64,000 nucleotides of DNA from Stomoxys calcitrans (lineage: Eukaryota > Arthropoda > Insecta > Diptera > Muscidae). Under the pieces are notes generated by a model. It searched no databases. It worked only from the letters and a program-made list of their open reading frames with translations, and was not told the origin of the DNA. The translations under genes and the position numbers were made by a program. Shown in pieces: positions 34,099-45,692 of this stretch. The DNA is taken from contig NC_081552.1 of assembly GCF_963082655.1 (NCBI RefSeq), positions 72,358,707 to 72,422,706 on the forward strand, given 5' to 3'. Each line of letters starts with the position of its first letter. Position 1 is the first letter of the stretch.

Positions 34099-36039
34099 TA
34101 TAAGAATATTTAATGGGTTCTTAAACACACCACCACGCATGTTCTATAATTTACTCATATTTAAGTTTTCCCCATTTTGATTGGAAATTCTATTCAGCCT
34201 CTCTTCTTCATAGGTATTTACCCAGCATTTTTATTTGCTTCTAAACACCCCTGGTTTATCCTTCATTTTTGCCACAAAACGGCCTTTAATACAGTCAATT
34301 AACCAAACAAAGGATATTCCAAGCAGACAACTGAAACCCAAAATCCTTTTTTTTTTTTTGTTTTGGTTAATAACAACATTTTCCTTTGTTTCATATGTAA
34401 ATTTTCCCATGATCATGCAGAGAGCGGCGATCATCATAAAAATGTTCCCACACTTAAGGAAGGCAGCAATGTCAGCAAAGAGGTAAAAGGAGGGAAATCC
34501 CTAGCAAACACACAAAATGTGGGTATACGAGAGTGTATGCTACAAATATCAAAGAAACTCCTATGGAAACAACTGCAAATGGTAGAGCTCAAAAAAATTA
34601 TTGACATGGACATTTGGACAAAAGGAAATCAACATCACGTGTTACCACACGTTTATTGGGTCATGTTGTTGGTGGAAACAAGAAAACCCGCTACACAACA
34701 AACAAAACTTTTAAGCATACCGGTTGAAACTTAGGAAATCCAAGGATTTCCCCCTGGGGAGAAGCCATTCACCAAGAAAATTGCAAAAGCAGAATTTACA
34801 AGATTTGAGCGAAATATGAAAATCGATGCATAATTTCATGTTAACCGTGCATTGAATGGTCTTTGGGATGAAGCCTTGACGCTGGCAGGGAATCTTTTCA
34901 AGCTGCAGTATGTGAATGAACTTGGCTGTTATGATTTTTTCGGGCACAACACAGAGCCGCTATAGTTTGTGAATCTCCCCCTGGAAAGAAGGAAAGATAA
35001 AACAAAAATGAAGAGCTCAATGTTAATGTTAACGGTCTTGTAAGGATTTTTTTATTGTATTTTTCTCTTCTGTTTGCCCCAAACTCTTTTGCATACATTT
35101 TTAACGTCAGTTATTTCTCCTCAATAACCGAAGGATATGTATTTTTGCTGCAGTGGAAAAAAAACTACAGCAAAAAATCTCACAATAGCCTTACTTTTTC
35201 ATATTTTTTCGAAAGCCGAAAAAATGAAACAATTCCATTTTTATGACTTTGGTGCAGCGAAGGCCGTAGTTGCTCCAAGCAAACCAAGCAGGAGAAATAT
35301 TTGCATTTTCTAGAAAAAGTCACGTATTGTGTCAGTTCCATTTTTTTGGCGGTCCATTAAAACAAGATGAGTTTTCTTTTGTAAGCCGATTATGGCTTTT
35401 AGCCGTGGTGTTAAAGGTTAAAACATTTTTGTGTTGGTTTTTTTCTTTGGTATTTCTTTGGTAGATGGTGTCGTTATCGGTTTTTGTTTGTAGGTTTCAA
35501 ATCCGTTTGCCAAGACTTCCGGTATTGTGAAAACTGTCATTATTTTCTTTTCTCTATCTCTGATTTGATTTATTTCGACCACAAGAGGCCTATGAAGAGC
35601 CATTAAAATGACGCGCCGAAGGTATGTGTTGGTTAAGGCGAACAACGAAGCGACGTCAGATGGTGTTTGCCATACCAAGGTGTTGAAGGTTTATTGCGTT
35701 TCTTTGATGGTTTTTTGGGATACTTTTGTCAAATGGAATATTTTGAGTAAGACTGCAAATCAGACTGCAAATTTTTCTAAAATGCCATTGATGGGGTGAT
35801 ATTTTAAATAGAACCATCACCTCCTTGCGCGAGAGTGACGGGAAGATTATAGGAAAAAAATTTTGAAAATTTGTTTAAGCTATAAAACATCCTGAATAAA
35901 TTCGAATTGCAAAAAACGGGGAAAAACGTAGAAAATATAAAAACATACGACTTAAGAAACAAACCCGAAATACTTATTGTACACGAAGATGTTATTATGC
36001 ATTTGAAATTAACATCTGCCTTATTTTCGAACGTACCCC
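34099..36039. other. Host-like intergenic DNA
   Basis: Single-copy-looking, AT-rich, no named motif. The 123-residue plus frame at 34363-34734 is Lys/Gln/Asn-rich without a domain and is not supported. Confidence 0.4.
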
Positions 36040-37110
36040 ATAGCAAAACTTCCCAATCTTTTGTTTGCCTGTCCCGTATAGACTTAAAAACGGCTGAACC
36101 GATTTTCATGACATTTTCACAGATGGTTGGGTTTGAAATAGGAACCTCGCCCTTACCCCGATTTCCAAAAAAGCCAGATCTCGGAGCTGCGTGCACAGAT
36201 TTAAGCGAAATTTTGCATGCCACCTCATGGTTCCGGAAAAAAACACGAAATTGGTATAATATGTTGTGGTCAACTAACCTGGAGGGACGCCCCATCTCAA
36301 AACCCACCCGATCGAACATGTTTACTGACTAGGACAATATGGGTATCCAATAAAAGGTATTGAAGAGTAGAGTACGAACTTGGCATAAAAATGTCACCCA
36401 TAGTGTCGGGGGTCCCCACCCCCAAAAACACCACCCAACAGGACACTTTTACCGCTTTGGGTAATATGGGTAATGACAGGCATTTAAAGAAGAGTAAAAA
36501 TCTGACATAAAAATGTATTCCTTGGTATCTGAGGGGCCTCCCCACCACCTGGCTGGACATAGTTACCGTTTGGGACAATATGGATATTAAGGGAAAGGTA
36601 TTTAAAAGTATAGTAAAAAGCTGATAAAAAAATGTATTCCTTATTATCTGAGGCGCCCCCACCCATCAAAAACCCCTCAACACAACATATTTACCGATTG
36701 GGATAATACGGGTATCAAATGAAAGGTGTTTGGAAGTTAAGTACACGTCTGCTATGAGAATTCCGTCTAAGGTGTCTACGGGGCCTCTCCAACCCCTAAA
36801 AACGCCCAAAACGGATATGAATGTCCAGCCTCACAAAATGGGTATCAAATGAAAGGTCTTTGAGTTGTGTTGACTACGAATCTAATATGCACATTTGGGA
36901 CAGATTCTAAGACCGGCTCAACCACCTTATTCGCTTCAATAAGACGCGTATTTCGATCTGAATAATATGGAAATTAAACGAAAGGTCTATTACACTAGAA
37001 TTTTAATCTGATGGTGATATAAGAATCCAAGTATCTTCGTCACGTTCTGCCGTTCAGCGGGACATGTGGATTGCGACAACATCGGGGGGACCGGTCCTCA
37101 CCTGCCAATA
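36040..37110 (+). mobile_element. Helitron-like element (family E), both ends worn
   Basis: 'gtcccgtatagacttaaaaa', 'ctgaaccgattttcatgac' and the units 'tatgggtatcaaatgaaagg' (about 36707 and 36838) match 22140-22480. The right part has 'gttctgccgttcagcgggac', as at 22550. No CTAG end. Confidence 0.5.
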
Positions 37111-38439
37111 AAAAGTGTAGCGATTTTGAATTCCAAATTCATAATCTCTTCTCGAATGCCTTTTCATTGCATTTTATATTACCCCGACCGCTACTTGTCC
37201 ATTTGGGGGTTGTTTGTGGGGGGGCGGCTTCTGGTGAATTAGCCCTCAAATTTTTATTCTACTCCTAAATTTCGTTTAAGTTGCACATTGTCACTTTTCC
37301 GTTGTTGGGGCCCTCACGTAGGACAATTTAGGTGAAAAGTATGTAATAGCTCTTCACCATCTATATAGTCTATAGTGGAATATTAACGCTACCCAGGTAT
37401 CGTGTTGTTTTTGGAATTTCCTTAGCAATTGGTTTCCTGGGTACGATACAACGTTGGAAATATGCTGGATAATTGATGTGTATGTGGAGTTGGATGCGGA
37501 TGGCAGGATGGACGGGTGAAGCGATGAGACGATGGATGGATGAGTGGTTAGTGGGCTGCTAAGCTGAAGGCGGCTGGACCGTGAAGTTTCGGAGCTGCTA
37601 GGTCATTTTGGGTTATGCCATTTAATTTCTGAATGACGTTCTGCAACGGGATGGTGTTTACATCATCCCACTAGGTGACCAGTGCAAGACTGTTTGGAGT
37701 TCAACTGGAAATAAGCGCTCTAGGTGATTGAACCAGAGTCCTTAATCTGGTACCACGGGAGTCAGGAACCCACTGGACATCGGTGCCAGCCTGACTATTG
37801 GTGAGGCCCCAGTTGGGAGCAACGTGGTGGCTGTGGTTAACACCAAAAATCGCAGGAATAGCATTTCAATGCTCGATGTGGAGTTGAATGTACTCAACCG
37901 GGTGCCGTGACCCATAGAACGGCAAGTGTTTGGATAGTGCTCTGCTCCTGACCAAGGGGGAGGACACGTCCAGACAACGTGAACTCGAATCTTAACTCTT
38001 GCTAGCTTCGGCTATGTATGGGGCGTTGGTGGACGCATCGTTTTCACCCGGAGTTAAAAGCGCTGCAGGATTAAGCCATTGTAGCAGGTACCTGCATAAA
38101 ACACCATTTGAACTTTCCGTCATCCCTGAAACTGGCTGCCAAAGTCAAATATCAATTTTATGTTGTCCCACATCCGCATATTATCCAAATCGGTTTATAC
38201 GTTCGTTTGGAGTTGGTTTTTGGAGTGGGTGGCCCACCTGACCACATTCCCGGCCTGCAATTTATACATTATGCTCGTTTTCTACTCCCAAATACCTTCC
38301 ATTTCATATTATCAGATATCACTTTTCAGTTTGGGTGGTGTTGTTGAGGTAAGCGAGAGGTTCCGGTCCCCTTCCGACATAGAAAAGTTATATAGGCTAT
38401 TACTTCTTCCAGACCATCGCTGTATTTTCATACGTTTAT
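37111..38439. other. Unassigned sequence, no gene supported
   Basis: Family E-like scraps continue to about 37290. The stretch 37400-38080 is GC-richer, with GATG repeats near 37520-37545. Several overlapping plus-strand frames (37999-38504) have no domain. It could be an old TE fragment. Confidence 0.3.
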
Positions 38440-38565
38440 CTGCACTCAACGAAATTTGTTATTGTTTGCTGAAAAAGGAAAAGCAGATATTACTGCTGTT
38501 TTAGCAAACATCTCGAACTGCTATTTCAACAAACAAAATTTGCTGTTTCAAATACAAAAATCTGC
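38440..38565 (+). repeat. Fragment of the CACTCA-ended element
   Basis: 'tgctgaaaaaggaaaagcag' and 'caaaatttgctgtttcaaa' parallel 8938-9060. The end is replaced by a family B copy. Confidence 0.55.
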
Positions 38566-39450
38566 CAAGTAAAAGCGTGCTAAGTTCGGCCGGGCGGAAT
38601 CTTTGGAACCCACCACCATGGATTCTGATAAAAATTTATACAAACTAAATTTAATTGAAGGGTAAAAACGTCTGTCAAATCAGCAACAAGTAAAGCTTCT
38701 AGGAATCGAACAAGGATAATCGACAGAATGGTGTATATGGGAGTTATATCAGGTTAATGACTGATTTGGACCGTACTTGGCACAGTTATTGGAATTCATA
38801 ACCGAACACCACATACTCAATTTCAGCCAAATCGGACAAAAATTGCGGCTTCCACGGGCTGAAGAAGTCAATTTGGGAGAACGGTTTATATGGGAGCTAT
38901 ATCCAAATCTGAACCGATATGGCCCATTTGCAATGCCCAAAGACCTAAATCAATATTAACATCAAATGCAAATTTTGCCCCTGAACATTCCACTAAGGAA
39001 CAGGGACAAACTTCTCACATATCATTGAGTGCAGTACGATTCAAGTTTAGGCTCAATGATAAGGAGCCTCCATTTTATAGCTGAGTCCGAACGGCGTGCC
39101 GCAGTGCGACACCTCTTTGGAGAGGAGTTTTACATTGCATAGTACCTCACAAATGTTGCCAGCATAAGGAGGGGAAAACCACCGCTGAAATTTTTTACTG
39201 ATGGTCTCACCTGGATTCGAACCCAGGCGTTCAGCGTCATAGGCGGACATGCTAACCTCTGCGCTACGGTGGCCTCAATCATCAATATTAAGTTTCTGTG
39301 CAAAATTTCAAGCGGCTAGCTCTACCCGTTCGACCTCTATCGTTATTTCGACAGACGTACGGACGGACATGGCTAGATCGACTCAGGGGTCCTAGACGAA
39401 TATTTCGAGGTGTTGCAAACGGAATGACCAGATTAGTATACCCCCGTCTC
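38566..39450 (-). repeat. Family B copy interrupted by a SINE
   Basis: Hairpin end 'gctaagttcggccgggcgga' (38578-38597), then 'aacccaccaccatgg'. The body is split at 38959/39281 and resumes with 'gtttctgtgcaaaatttcaa'. The GTCY block and 'agtatacccccgtctc' come last. Removing the SINE and one target copy restores the normal B unit. Confidence 0.7.
38960..39280 (-). mobile_element. Full-length tRNA-derived SINE
   Basis: The tRNA-like head lies at the right end: box A TAGCGCAGAGG (minus strand of 39256-39266) and box B GGTTCGAATCC (39213-39223). It is followed by a body with 'cgcactgcggcacgccgttc' and a tail near 38960. Perfect 11-bp target duplications ATCAATATTAA flank it (38949-38959, 39281-39291). 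These are internal pol III promoter elements. It encodes no protein and depends on a partner LINE that cannot be named here. The region just 5' of box A is degenerate relative to a true tRNA, so I do not call a tRNA gene. Confidence 0.85.
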
Positions 39451-39714
39451 AATGTTTGCATTTTACTGTCGGTCTTGTGTTTTGATTACGTTGTGCATTT
39501 TAAACACAGAAAGTCAAGCTAAAGACCAGTGGAATATTACTGAAAGGAAACTACCTGATCAACAGACCCTAGTACACCTAGACATTGAGGCCATTGGTAT
39601 ACATTGGCGAACACTCTCTCGTCAGTTTTAATGCTCTGCTAATGCCAACACTGTCATAGCTACCGGTTTAATAGCTCATTTCGACTTATATCTAGATTAA
39701 AAAAAAAAAAACAA

Positions 39715-39990
39715 GGAAAAAACTTTGGATATCCACCACCTCGGGTATATATGTAAACCACCATTCGTCAAAATCTGGTGAAAAATGCATACTTATGCCC
39801 CATAGCAGCTATATCGAAATATGTTTCAATTTGTACCAAATACTTATAAGTACAAGTCTTTGTTCAATTGTGTATAATAAAAAATAATTATCTATTTAGT
39901 AGCTATATCTAAAAATAAAATCGGTCTATATTCAAATCTGTACCGATCTAGGCCAAATTGAAAAGGATGTGGAAGGGCCTAACACAAATT
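39715..39990 (-). repeat. Family A 3'-half fragment
   Basis: 'ctttggatatccaccacctc', 'gtatatatgtaaaccacc' and 'ccccatagcagctatatcg' match 28070-28160. It is cut by the 3' end of the RTE-like element. Confidence 0.6.
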
Positions 39991-41800
39991 ACTTTACTTA
40001 CTTTAATTGGCTATGATAGAATATTTGTTCCACTAGCCGACCGTAGAATGGCATTCCAAGCGCCTCGATCTTCTGCGCTCATTCTAAAATCTCTGACACC
40101 AAGTTTCGAGGTGTCTCCCAACACTTGATCTTTCCATCGGGCTCTTGGCCTTCCCGGTTTGCCTTCAAAAGACTTCGTTGCTGGAGCTTCTTCATCCATT
40201 CTGTCAACATGACCTAGCCAACGCAGCCGTTGTATTTTAATGCGTGTAACTATGCTATCGTCGTCATACAGCTCGTGGTTCATACGTCGCCTATATTCTT
40301 CATTAACGCAAACTGTTCCATATATTTTACGAAGAATCTTTCTCTCAAATACTCCAAGTACTGCCTCATCTGCTTTCACAATTACCCATGTCTCAGAACC
40401 ATATAACAGCACGGGTAGTATCAGTGTCTTGTAAAGTGTAGTCTTCGTCCGTCGAGAGTTTGCCTTGTTTCTAAACTGCTTACTTAGTCCAAAGTAGCAT
40501 CTGTTTGGCAGTATTATTCTTCGCTTTATCTCAAAACTGGTGTCATTCGTTTCGGTTACGGCGGTGCCGAGGTAGATAAAGTTGCTGACTATCTCCAGGT
40601 TGTGGTTCCCAACTTTCTCCATTTTCCTTATATGCTCTGTTGTACAAGGTGTTTTGGGAGTTGAAACCATCCATTTCGTCTTATCTCCATTTACTGCCAG
40701 ACCCATCTTCACTGACTCTCTTTCGATTCTTTCAAAGGCTGCAGTTACTACTCTCCGGTGACCAACCTATGACATCTATGTCGTCGGCACAGGTGAGTAG
40801 CATGTGCTCTCTTGTGATTAGTGTGCCATATCTATTCACATCTGCATCTCGTATAATCTTCTCCAGCAGGATATTAAAGAGATCACACCATAGGCTGTCT
40901 CCTTGTCTGAAACCTCGTTTGGTATTAAATGGTTCGGAGAGATTCTTTCCTATTCTTACTGAGGAACGCGTATCAGCAAGTGTCATCCTGCAGAGTCTTA
41001 TTAAATTTGTTCAGGTTTATCAAACTCAGACATGGCTTGAAATACCTTTAAACATTAAGGAGTATCGAAAGCGGCTTTGTAGTCACCAAAGAGATGGTAG
41101 GTGTTGATTTGTCCTTCTCGGGTCTTTTCCAGGATTTGCAGCAGTGTGAATATCTGATCTAGGGTGGATTTACCAGGTCTAAAGCCGCATTGATAGGGCC
41201 CAATTATCTCATTAACTTTAGGTTTTAATCTTTCACACAGTACGCTCGAGAGTATCTTGTATGCGATGGGGAGGAGACTTATTCCTCTGTAGTTGGCACA
41301 TTCCGTCTTGTCTCCTTTCTTGTGTACGGGACATAGTATGCTGAGGTTTCAATCATCGGGTATGCGTTCTTCTAGCCAGATTGCGCAGATAAGCTGATGA
41401 ATACGCCTAATCAGCGTGTCGCCTCCGGTCTTAAATAGTTCAGCGGGTAACCCGTCGGCTCCTGCTGCCTTGTTGTTCTTTAGTCGGATCACTGCTACTT
41501 GGACCTCATTCTGACTAGGTGGTAAACATTTTATACCATCATCAGGGATTGGTTCTGCGGTATCCTCTTCGCCACCAACGTCGGGCACTAGCAGATGGGT
41601 AAAATGTTCTTTCCATATCCTCAGCATGTTATCGGTGTCAGTTACCAGATTTCCTTCTTTGTCTCTGCAGGAGGATGTGCCTGCACCAAAGCCATTGGTT
41701 TGATGTTTAATTCTTTAGTAGAATTTCCGGACTTCATTCTGACACCTGTACATCTCAATTCGCTCACACTCATGTCTTTCCATTTCCTTTTTCGTTCTTG
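39991..41800 (-). pseudogene. Dead RTE-like non-LTR reverse transcriptase
   Basis: Minus-strand reading, 5' to 3'. Near 41500-41440 'NNKAAGADGLPAELF' (early RT). Near 41300-41180 'YRGINLLPIAYKILSS' and 'GPYQCGFRPGKST'. Near 40930 'GFRQGDSL'. Near 40800 'LLTCADDIDVIG', the catalytic box with Cys where Tyr/Ala is usual. The longest open piece 40712-40011 (233 aa) holds the C-terminal 'RLRWLGHVDRM', 'GRPRARWKDQV' and 'DRGAWN' motifs. At least two frameshifts (about 40720 and 41640) and in-frame stops near 41040-41090 disable it. The endonuclease domain is absent (5' truncated). The 3' tail on the minus strand is a short AAGT repeat next to 39991-40005. The RTE-like placement rests on motif appearance. 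Confidence 0.8.
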
Positions 41801-42178
41801 ATCCTCTAGAGGGCTCAATTCTCAACGAGATTTGGCAGAAATTTTGTACAACGGCTTCTCTTATGACTTGCAACATACGTGTCTAATATGGTCCGAATCG
41901 ATCAATAGCTTGATACAGCTCCCATATAAGCCCCTACAAGGCGCAATTCATATCCGGATGAACTGAAATATTACACAATGACTTCTACAATGTTCGGCAT
42001 TTATTTATGGTCCGAATTGGACTATAACTTGACATAGCTGCAATAGCATAACAGTTGTTATTCAATATTCTTTGTTTGCCTAAAAAAGAGATACCGCTCA
42101 TAGAACTCGACAAATGCGATCCATGGTGGAGGGTATAAAAGATTCGGCCCGGCCGAACTTAGCACGCTCTTATTTGTT
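41801..42178 (+). repeat. Family B 3' end with hairpin
   Basis: 'tcctctagagggctcaattc' units end in 'ccatggtggagggtataaaa', hairpin TTCGGCCCGGCCGAA (42145-42159) and 'cttagcacgctcttatttg'. Confidence 0.7.
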
Positions 42179-42249
42179 GGTTCTACCTTCATATTGTCCT
42201 TTTTTATTTTCAGTTTTTGCGAGGAAGGTCGTTTGTTTTTTTTTTCGAT

Positions 42250-42460
42250 ATTTATACCCTACACCACTACTGTGGTACAAGGTATTATAACTTAGTGCAT
42301 TTGGAACCATTGATAAGTCGATATCGATCGACTCAGAGCCACTTTCTGATTCGATTTTGCTATGTCCATCTGTCTGCCCATGTTAATTTGTTAACAGACT
42401 ACAGATCGCAATTTTCGTCCGATCGTCTTCAAAATTGATACTGGCATCTTTTTTTACTCA
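42250..42460 (+). repeat. Family C 5' end
   Basis: 'ttataccctacaccactact' with the paired 'gtggtacaaggtatta', then 'tctgattcgattttgctatg' and a short GTCT block. Truncated after about 42460. Confidence 0.65.
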
Positions 42461-42477
42461 AGAGACAAAGCCTATTG

Positions 42478-42803
42478 AGATTCGAAAAAAATCTTGTTTC
42501 TTAACTGCTTACCTAATCCAAAGTAGCATTTATTTGCCAGTATTATTCTTCGCTTTATTTCAAAAGCGGTGTCATTCGTTTTGGTTACGGCGCTACCGAG
42601 GTTGATGAAGTTTTGATTCCCAACTTTCTCCATTTTTTTATATGCTCGGTTGTACAAGGCGTTTTGGGAGTTGATACCATCCATTTTGTCTTATATCCGT
42701 TTACTGTCAGACCCATTTTCACTGATTCTCTTTCGATTCATACAAAGGCTGCAGTTACTACTTCCTGTGAACGACCCATGATATCGATGTCGTCGGCATA
42801 GAG
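42478..42803 (-). pseudogene. Second fragment of the RTE-like RT
   Basis: Minus strand: 'DDIDIMG' near 42795, then 'ESVKMGLTVNG', then in the open piece 42684-42472 'KMEKVGNQNF' and 'FEIKRRIILANKCYFGLGKQ'. This is homologous to 40480-40800 with frameshifts. It is a separate insertion or duplication of the same family. Confidence 0.75.
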
Positions 42804-42955
42804 GACACGTTTTTATTTTTACATGGCACAGTACCTCCCAAATGTAGCAACCATTGCTAGGGGATAGCCACTGCAGAAAATTTCTTTTTCGGAGGTTCCC
42901 GTCAGGCATACGGCGCCATAGGCGGACATCTGCGCCATGGTCACCGCCAAGCCAC
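42804..42955 (-). repeat. SINE fragment with damaged tRNA head
   Basis: 'tacatggcacagtacctccc' and 'gccataggcggacat' match the head and adjacent body of the SINE at 38960-39280. Box B is lost. Confidence 0.65.
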
Positions 42956-44559
42956 AGTTATGGTGTAGGCTATGACAAATATAATCCCCATCGCCTGTTA
43001 TCTCTTAATCATCATAAGGTACTAAGTTAAAATTTACCCACCCTATTGTATCCAATCTTGGTAACATGTAATCCTTGAATTCTATTAATAAAAATAAATA
43101 TATTTTTACTTATTTCTCTCTCCCTCGCCCTCTCTCTCTATCTTTCATCTCGCCATGTGTTTTTGCTTCTTTATCGACGACTTTCAATTTAAAAACCCAT
43201 AAATCTTGTTAACCTTCTTTTGAATGCACCAAAAAATTGCAAACAATGTTAAGATTTTGGCTAATAAAAAATCAACTCAAGGCACACAGAGTGTTGGTGT
43301 TGCTTGGTTGCTTCCTTTTTTGGCCAACCAACAACAGGTAAAAACCAAAAATTACTCCACGTAAGCCGGGAAAAGAAGACATTGTGTTTATCTTTCCTTT
43401 GGTAATTTGATAGTTCAGCCAACCAACTGAAAATTGAGAGATTAGGTAAAAGCAACGTATTTTCCAATTGTTTTTGTCCTTTTTGTTTGGGAAGGAAGCA
43501 GACCAAATACCAACCACCGAGACACAGCAAAAAAAAATTTGTGATATTCATACCGAAAATGCCACCCACACATTTTGATAGATACGATATTCTTAAGCAA
43601 AATGTGTGGTGCTGTAGCACACAACAACAACAACAACAAATCGGGAATAAATGGTGTTTCTTGATCATTGATTTTCAAGGTACTCCCCTCTATCATTCGC
43701 ACGTCCGTCCAGGCGGCATGGTGGCGGTAGTTGTACAAGAAATTCGCATACATTTTGGGCCATTTACATGAGCATTGCCGCTTAACCAAAAAACTTGGAC
43801 ACAATTCTGCTCATATACACTTGAGTGAAAGACTGCGCTCAGCCTGGGTTATAGAAGCACAACGAAACTTGAGCATTGGAAATCTGTTTTATTTTTACAA
43901 AAAACATGCTGCAATGAAATAAAATTGAAAAAATTTAGATGACAAATAAAAAAATGAACAGAGCATACATTACACACAATTGCTTGGTCAGTAATGGCGG
44001 ATATTGAAAAACAGTGGCTAAAACTCGAATGTCCCCAAATCTTTCCACTGTCATGCTTCAAGGTCTGGATATTCGATTTGCAAATAATTCATAAGGAACA
44101 GCATTTCTGTTTACATTAGCATTTCACCCAAAGGGAGTGAGTCGAGCTAATGACCATCCATGAGAAGGCATATCACCAGGAATTGAAGGATTTAATTGAT
44201 TGCTGAAAACAAATTGCCAGACAACAGATGGATTTTATCACAGACAGCACGCCTTTGGCATACCTCTCCAGCGCGGCGAGTGCTATTTCCTGTAGCGTAG
44301 TGTTGCTCTCTATCCTCCCGTCCTCCTCCCGGACCTACAATTCATTCCCTGATCATTTGCAGCGTCAAACTTAACTCCAAATGGATATGGCATCATTTCA
44401 GTTTTCAACATCGAAGAGTTCCCAACATCATATGATTGCCTCTAATTAAGTAATGAGAAACCAAAGTGTTGACAAATAAACATGCGATCTGGCAATCCAT
44501 GGAGTATCCAAGTATCCAAATCCTCCCCCCATAAATCTGGTAAAGATAACGTGCTTCAC
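42956..44559. other. Host-like intergenic DNA
   Basis: CT-rich run 43114-43147 and a CAA repeat 43620-43639. The 135- and 120-residue minus frames at 43261-43804 overlap each other and lack motifs. No exon was supported. Confidence 0.4.
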
Positions 44560-44760
44560 AGCTGCTGGTATCCGAAAGTGTTGGCGACGAGGATACCCCA
44601 GAACCTTTTCTTGGTGATGGAAATAGAGTGAGGTCAGCATAGCAGTAATTCGACTGAATATCAACAAGGCAGCAGGAGCCGATGAGTCGCCAGTCGTCTG
44701 CATAGTCTAGTTAAATAAACTCATACCCGATGATTAGAAGCTTAGCTTGTCTATGTCTCG
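44560..44760 (+). pseudogene. Third fragment of the RTE-like RT
   Basis: Plus-strand pieces 'DEDTPEPFLGDG', 'EVSIAVIRLNINKAAGADE' and 'IPDD' then 'KLSL' follow the order seen at 41600-41350 (minus). There is an internal deletion between the last two and stop codons between pieces. Confidence 0.65.
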
Positions 44761-44909
44761 TCCACTAGAAGGAAGACTTAACGCTATGTGCCTAATGCAG
44801 AGGCAAACGATATGCTATCCTTGACATGTAAAATATTTTCGAGTGGAGTTTAAAATCAAACGTCAAGGGCTCAATCAATGTGGAGAACACAAAGAGAAAA
44901 ATAAGATTA

Positions 44910-45030
44910 AGGAAAGGCAAAGATCGGGCGGAGCCGACTATATAATACCCTACAGCACCGTGTCTGCGTGCAACTTTACAATCTATGTCTTAATCTAATC
45001 AGACTTTAATGTTGCCATGGCCAGCAAAAA
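44910..45030 (-). repeat. Family C hairpin end
   Basis: 'aaggaaaggcaaagatcggg' with the stem ATCGGGCGGAGCCGACT and 'ataataccctacagcacc'. Only the 3' end remains. Confidence 0.65.
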
Positions 45031-45099
45031 TGTCCAGTGTGGAGGCGATCCCTAGACACTAGGCCCCAGAAGTGAATATCAGATTTGTATCCTACTCTC

Positions 45100-45692
45100 A
45101 TCACATAGTGGTCGAACGCGTAAAGCTTGTCGAAATTTTGGACAGATATCTCTTACCGATGCAGGTCGTTGGGGATTGCAAATGGCCCATACCGGTTCAC
45201 ATTCGGATAAAGCTACCGTATAAAGTTGTCCATTGACTTGACCTCCTGAGCTCCTAGATGTCGCTATTGTTATCCGATTGGGCTGAAATATTACACAAGG
45301 TGTTTGTTACCTGATATAGCTTCCACATAAACCGATCTTCCGAGTTGACATCTTGACCCTCTGGAAACCGATATGGCTGAAATTTTGCACATACGTGCCA
45401 AGGATTGTGCAAATCGGACTATAACCTGATTTAGCTACCACAGAAACCCATCTCCCGATATGACCTCTTGAGCCCCTGTAAGCAGCAAATGTTGTTCGAT
45501 TTGGCTGCAATTTTGCCCATAGCGTTTTGTTATGACTTCCAACATCCATGGTATGTATTGTCCAAACCCCATTTAGTCTTCTGCGGCCTCTATAAACTTC
45601 AATTGTTGCCAGGTTTGGCAGAAATTTGGTACGTAAGGTACCTTCAAATAAAGTGGTGGGTTGCCAACATTCCGTCTGGACAAAATAGAACG
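45100..45692 (+). repeat. Family B body fragment
   Basis: 'aacgcgtaaagcttgtcg', 'gcaggtcgttggggattgc' and 'taacctgatttagctaccac' are B-type units. Both termini are absent. It abuts the family A copy on the right. Confidence 0.55.

Noticed and set aside
34363..34734. 123-aa plus frame as a host exon
   Set aside because: Lys/Gln/Asn-rich, no domain, and no supporting splice or start context visible.
35804..36332. 171-aa minus and 141-aa plus frames
   Set aside because: They overlap each other on opposite strands and the right part is a Helitron-like dispersed repeat.
39203..39278. tRNA gene on the minus strand
   Set aside because: Boxes A and B are present, but it continues into a SINE body and is flanked by target duplications; the acceptor and anticodon parts do not look like a functional tRNA.
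43261..43804. 135- and 120-aa minus-strand frames
   Set aside because: Overlapping frames with Cys runs derived from a CAA repeat; no family resemblance.
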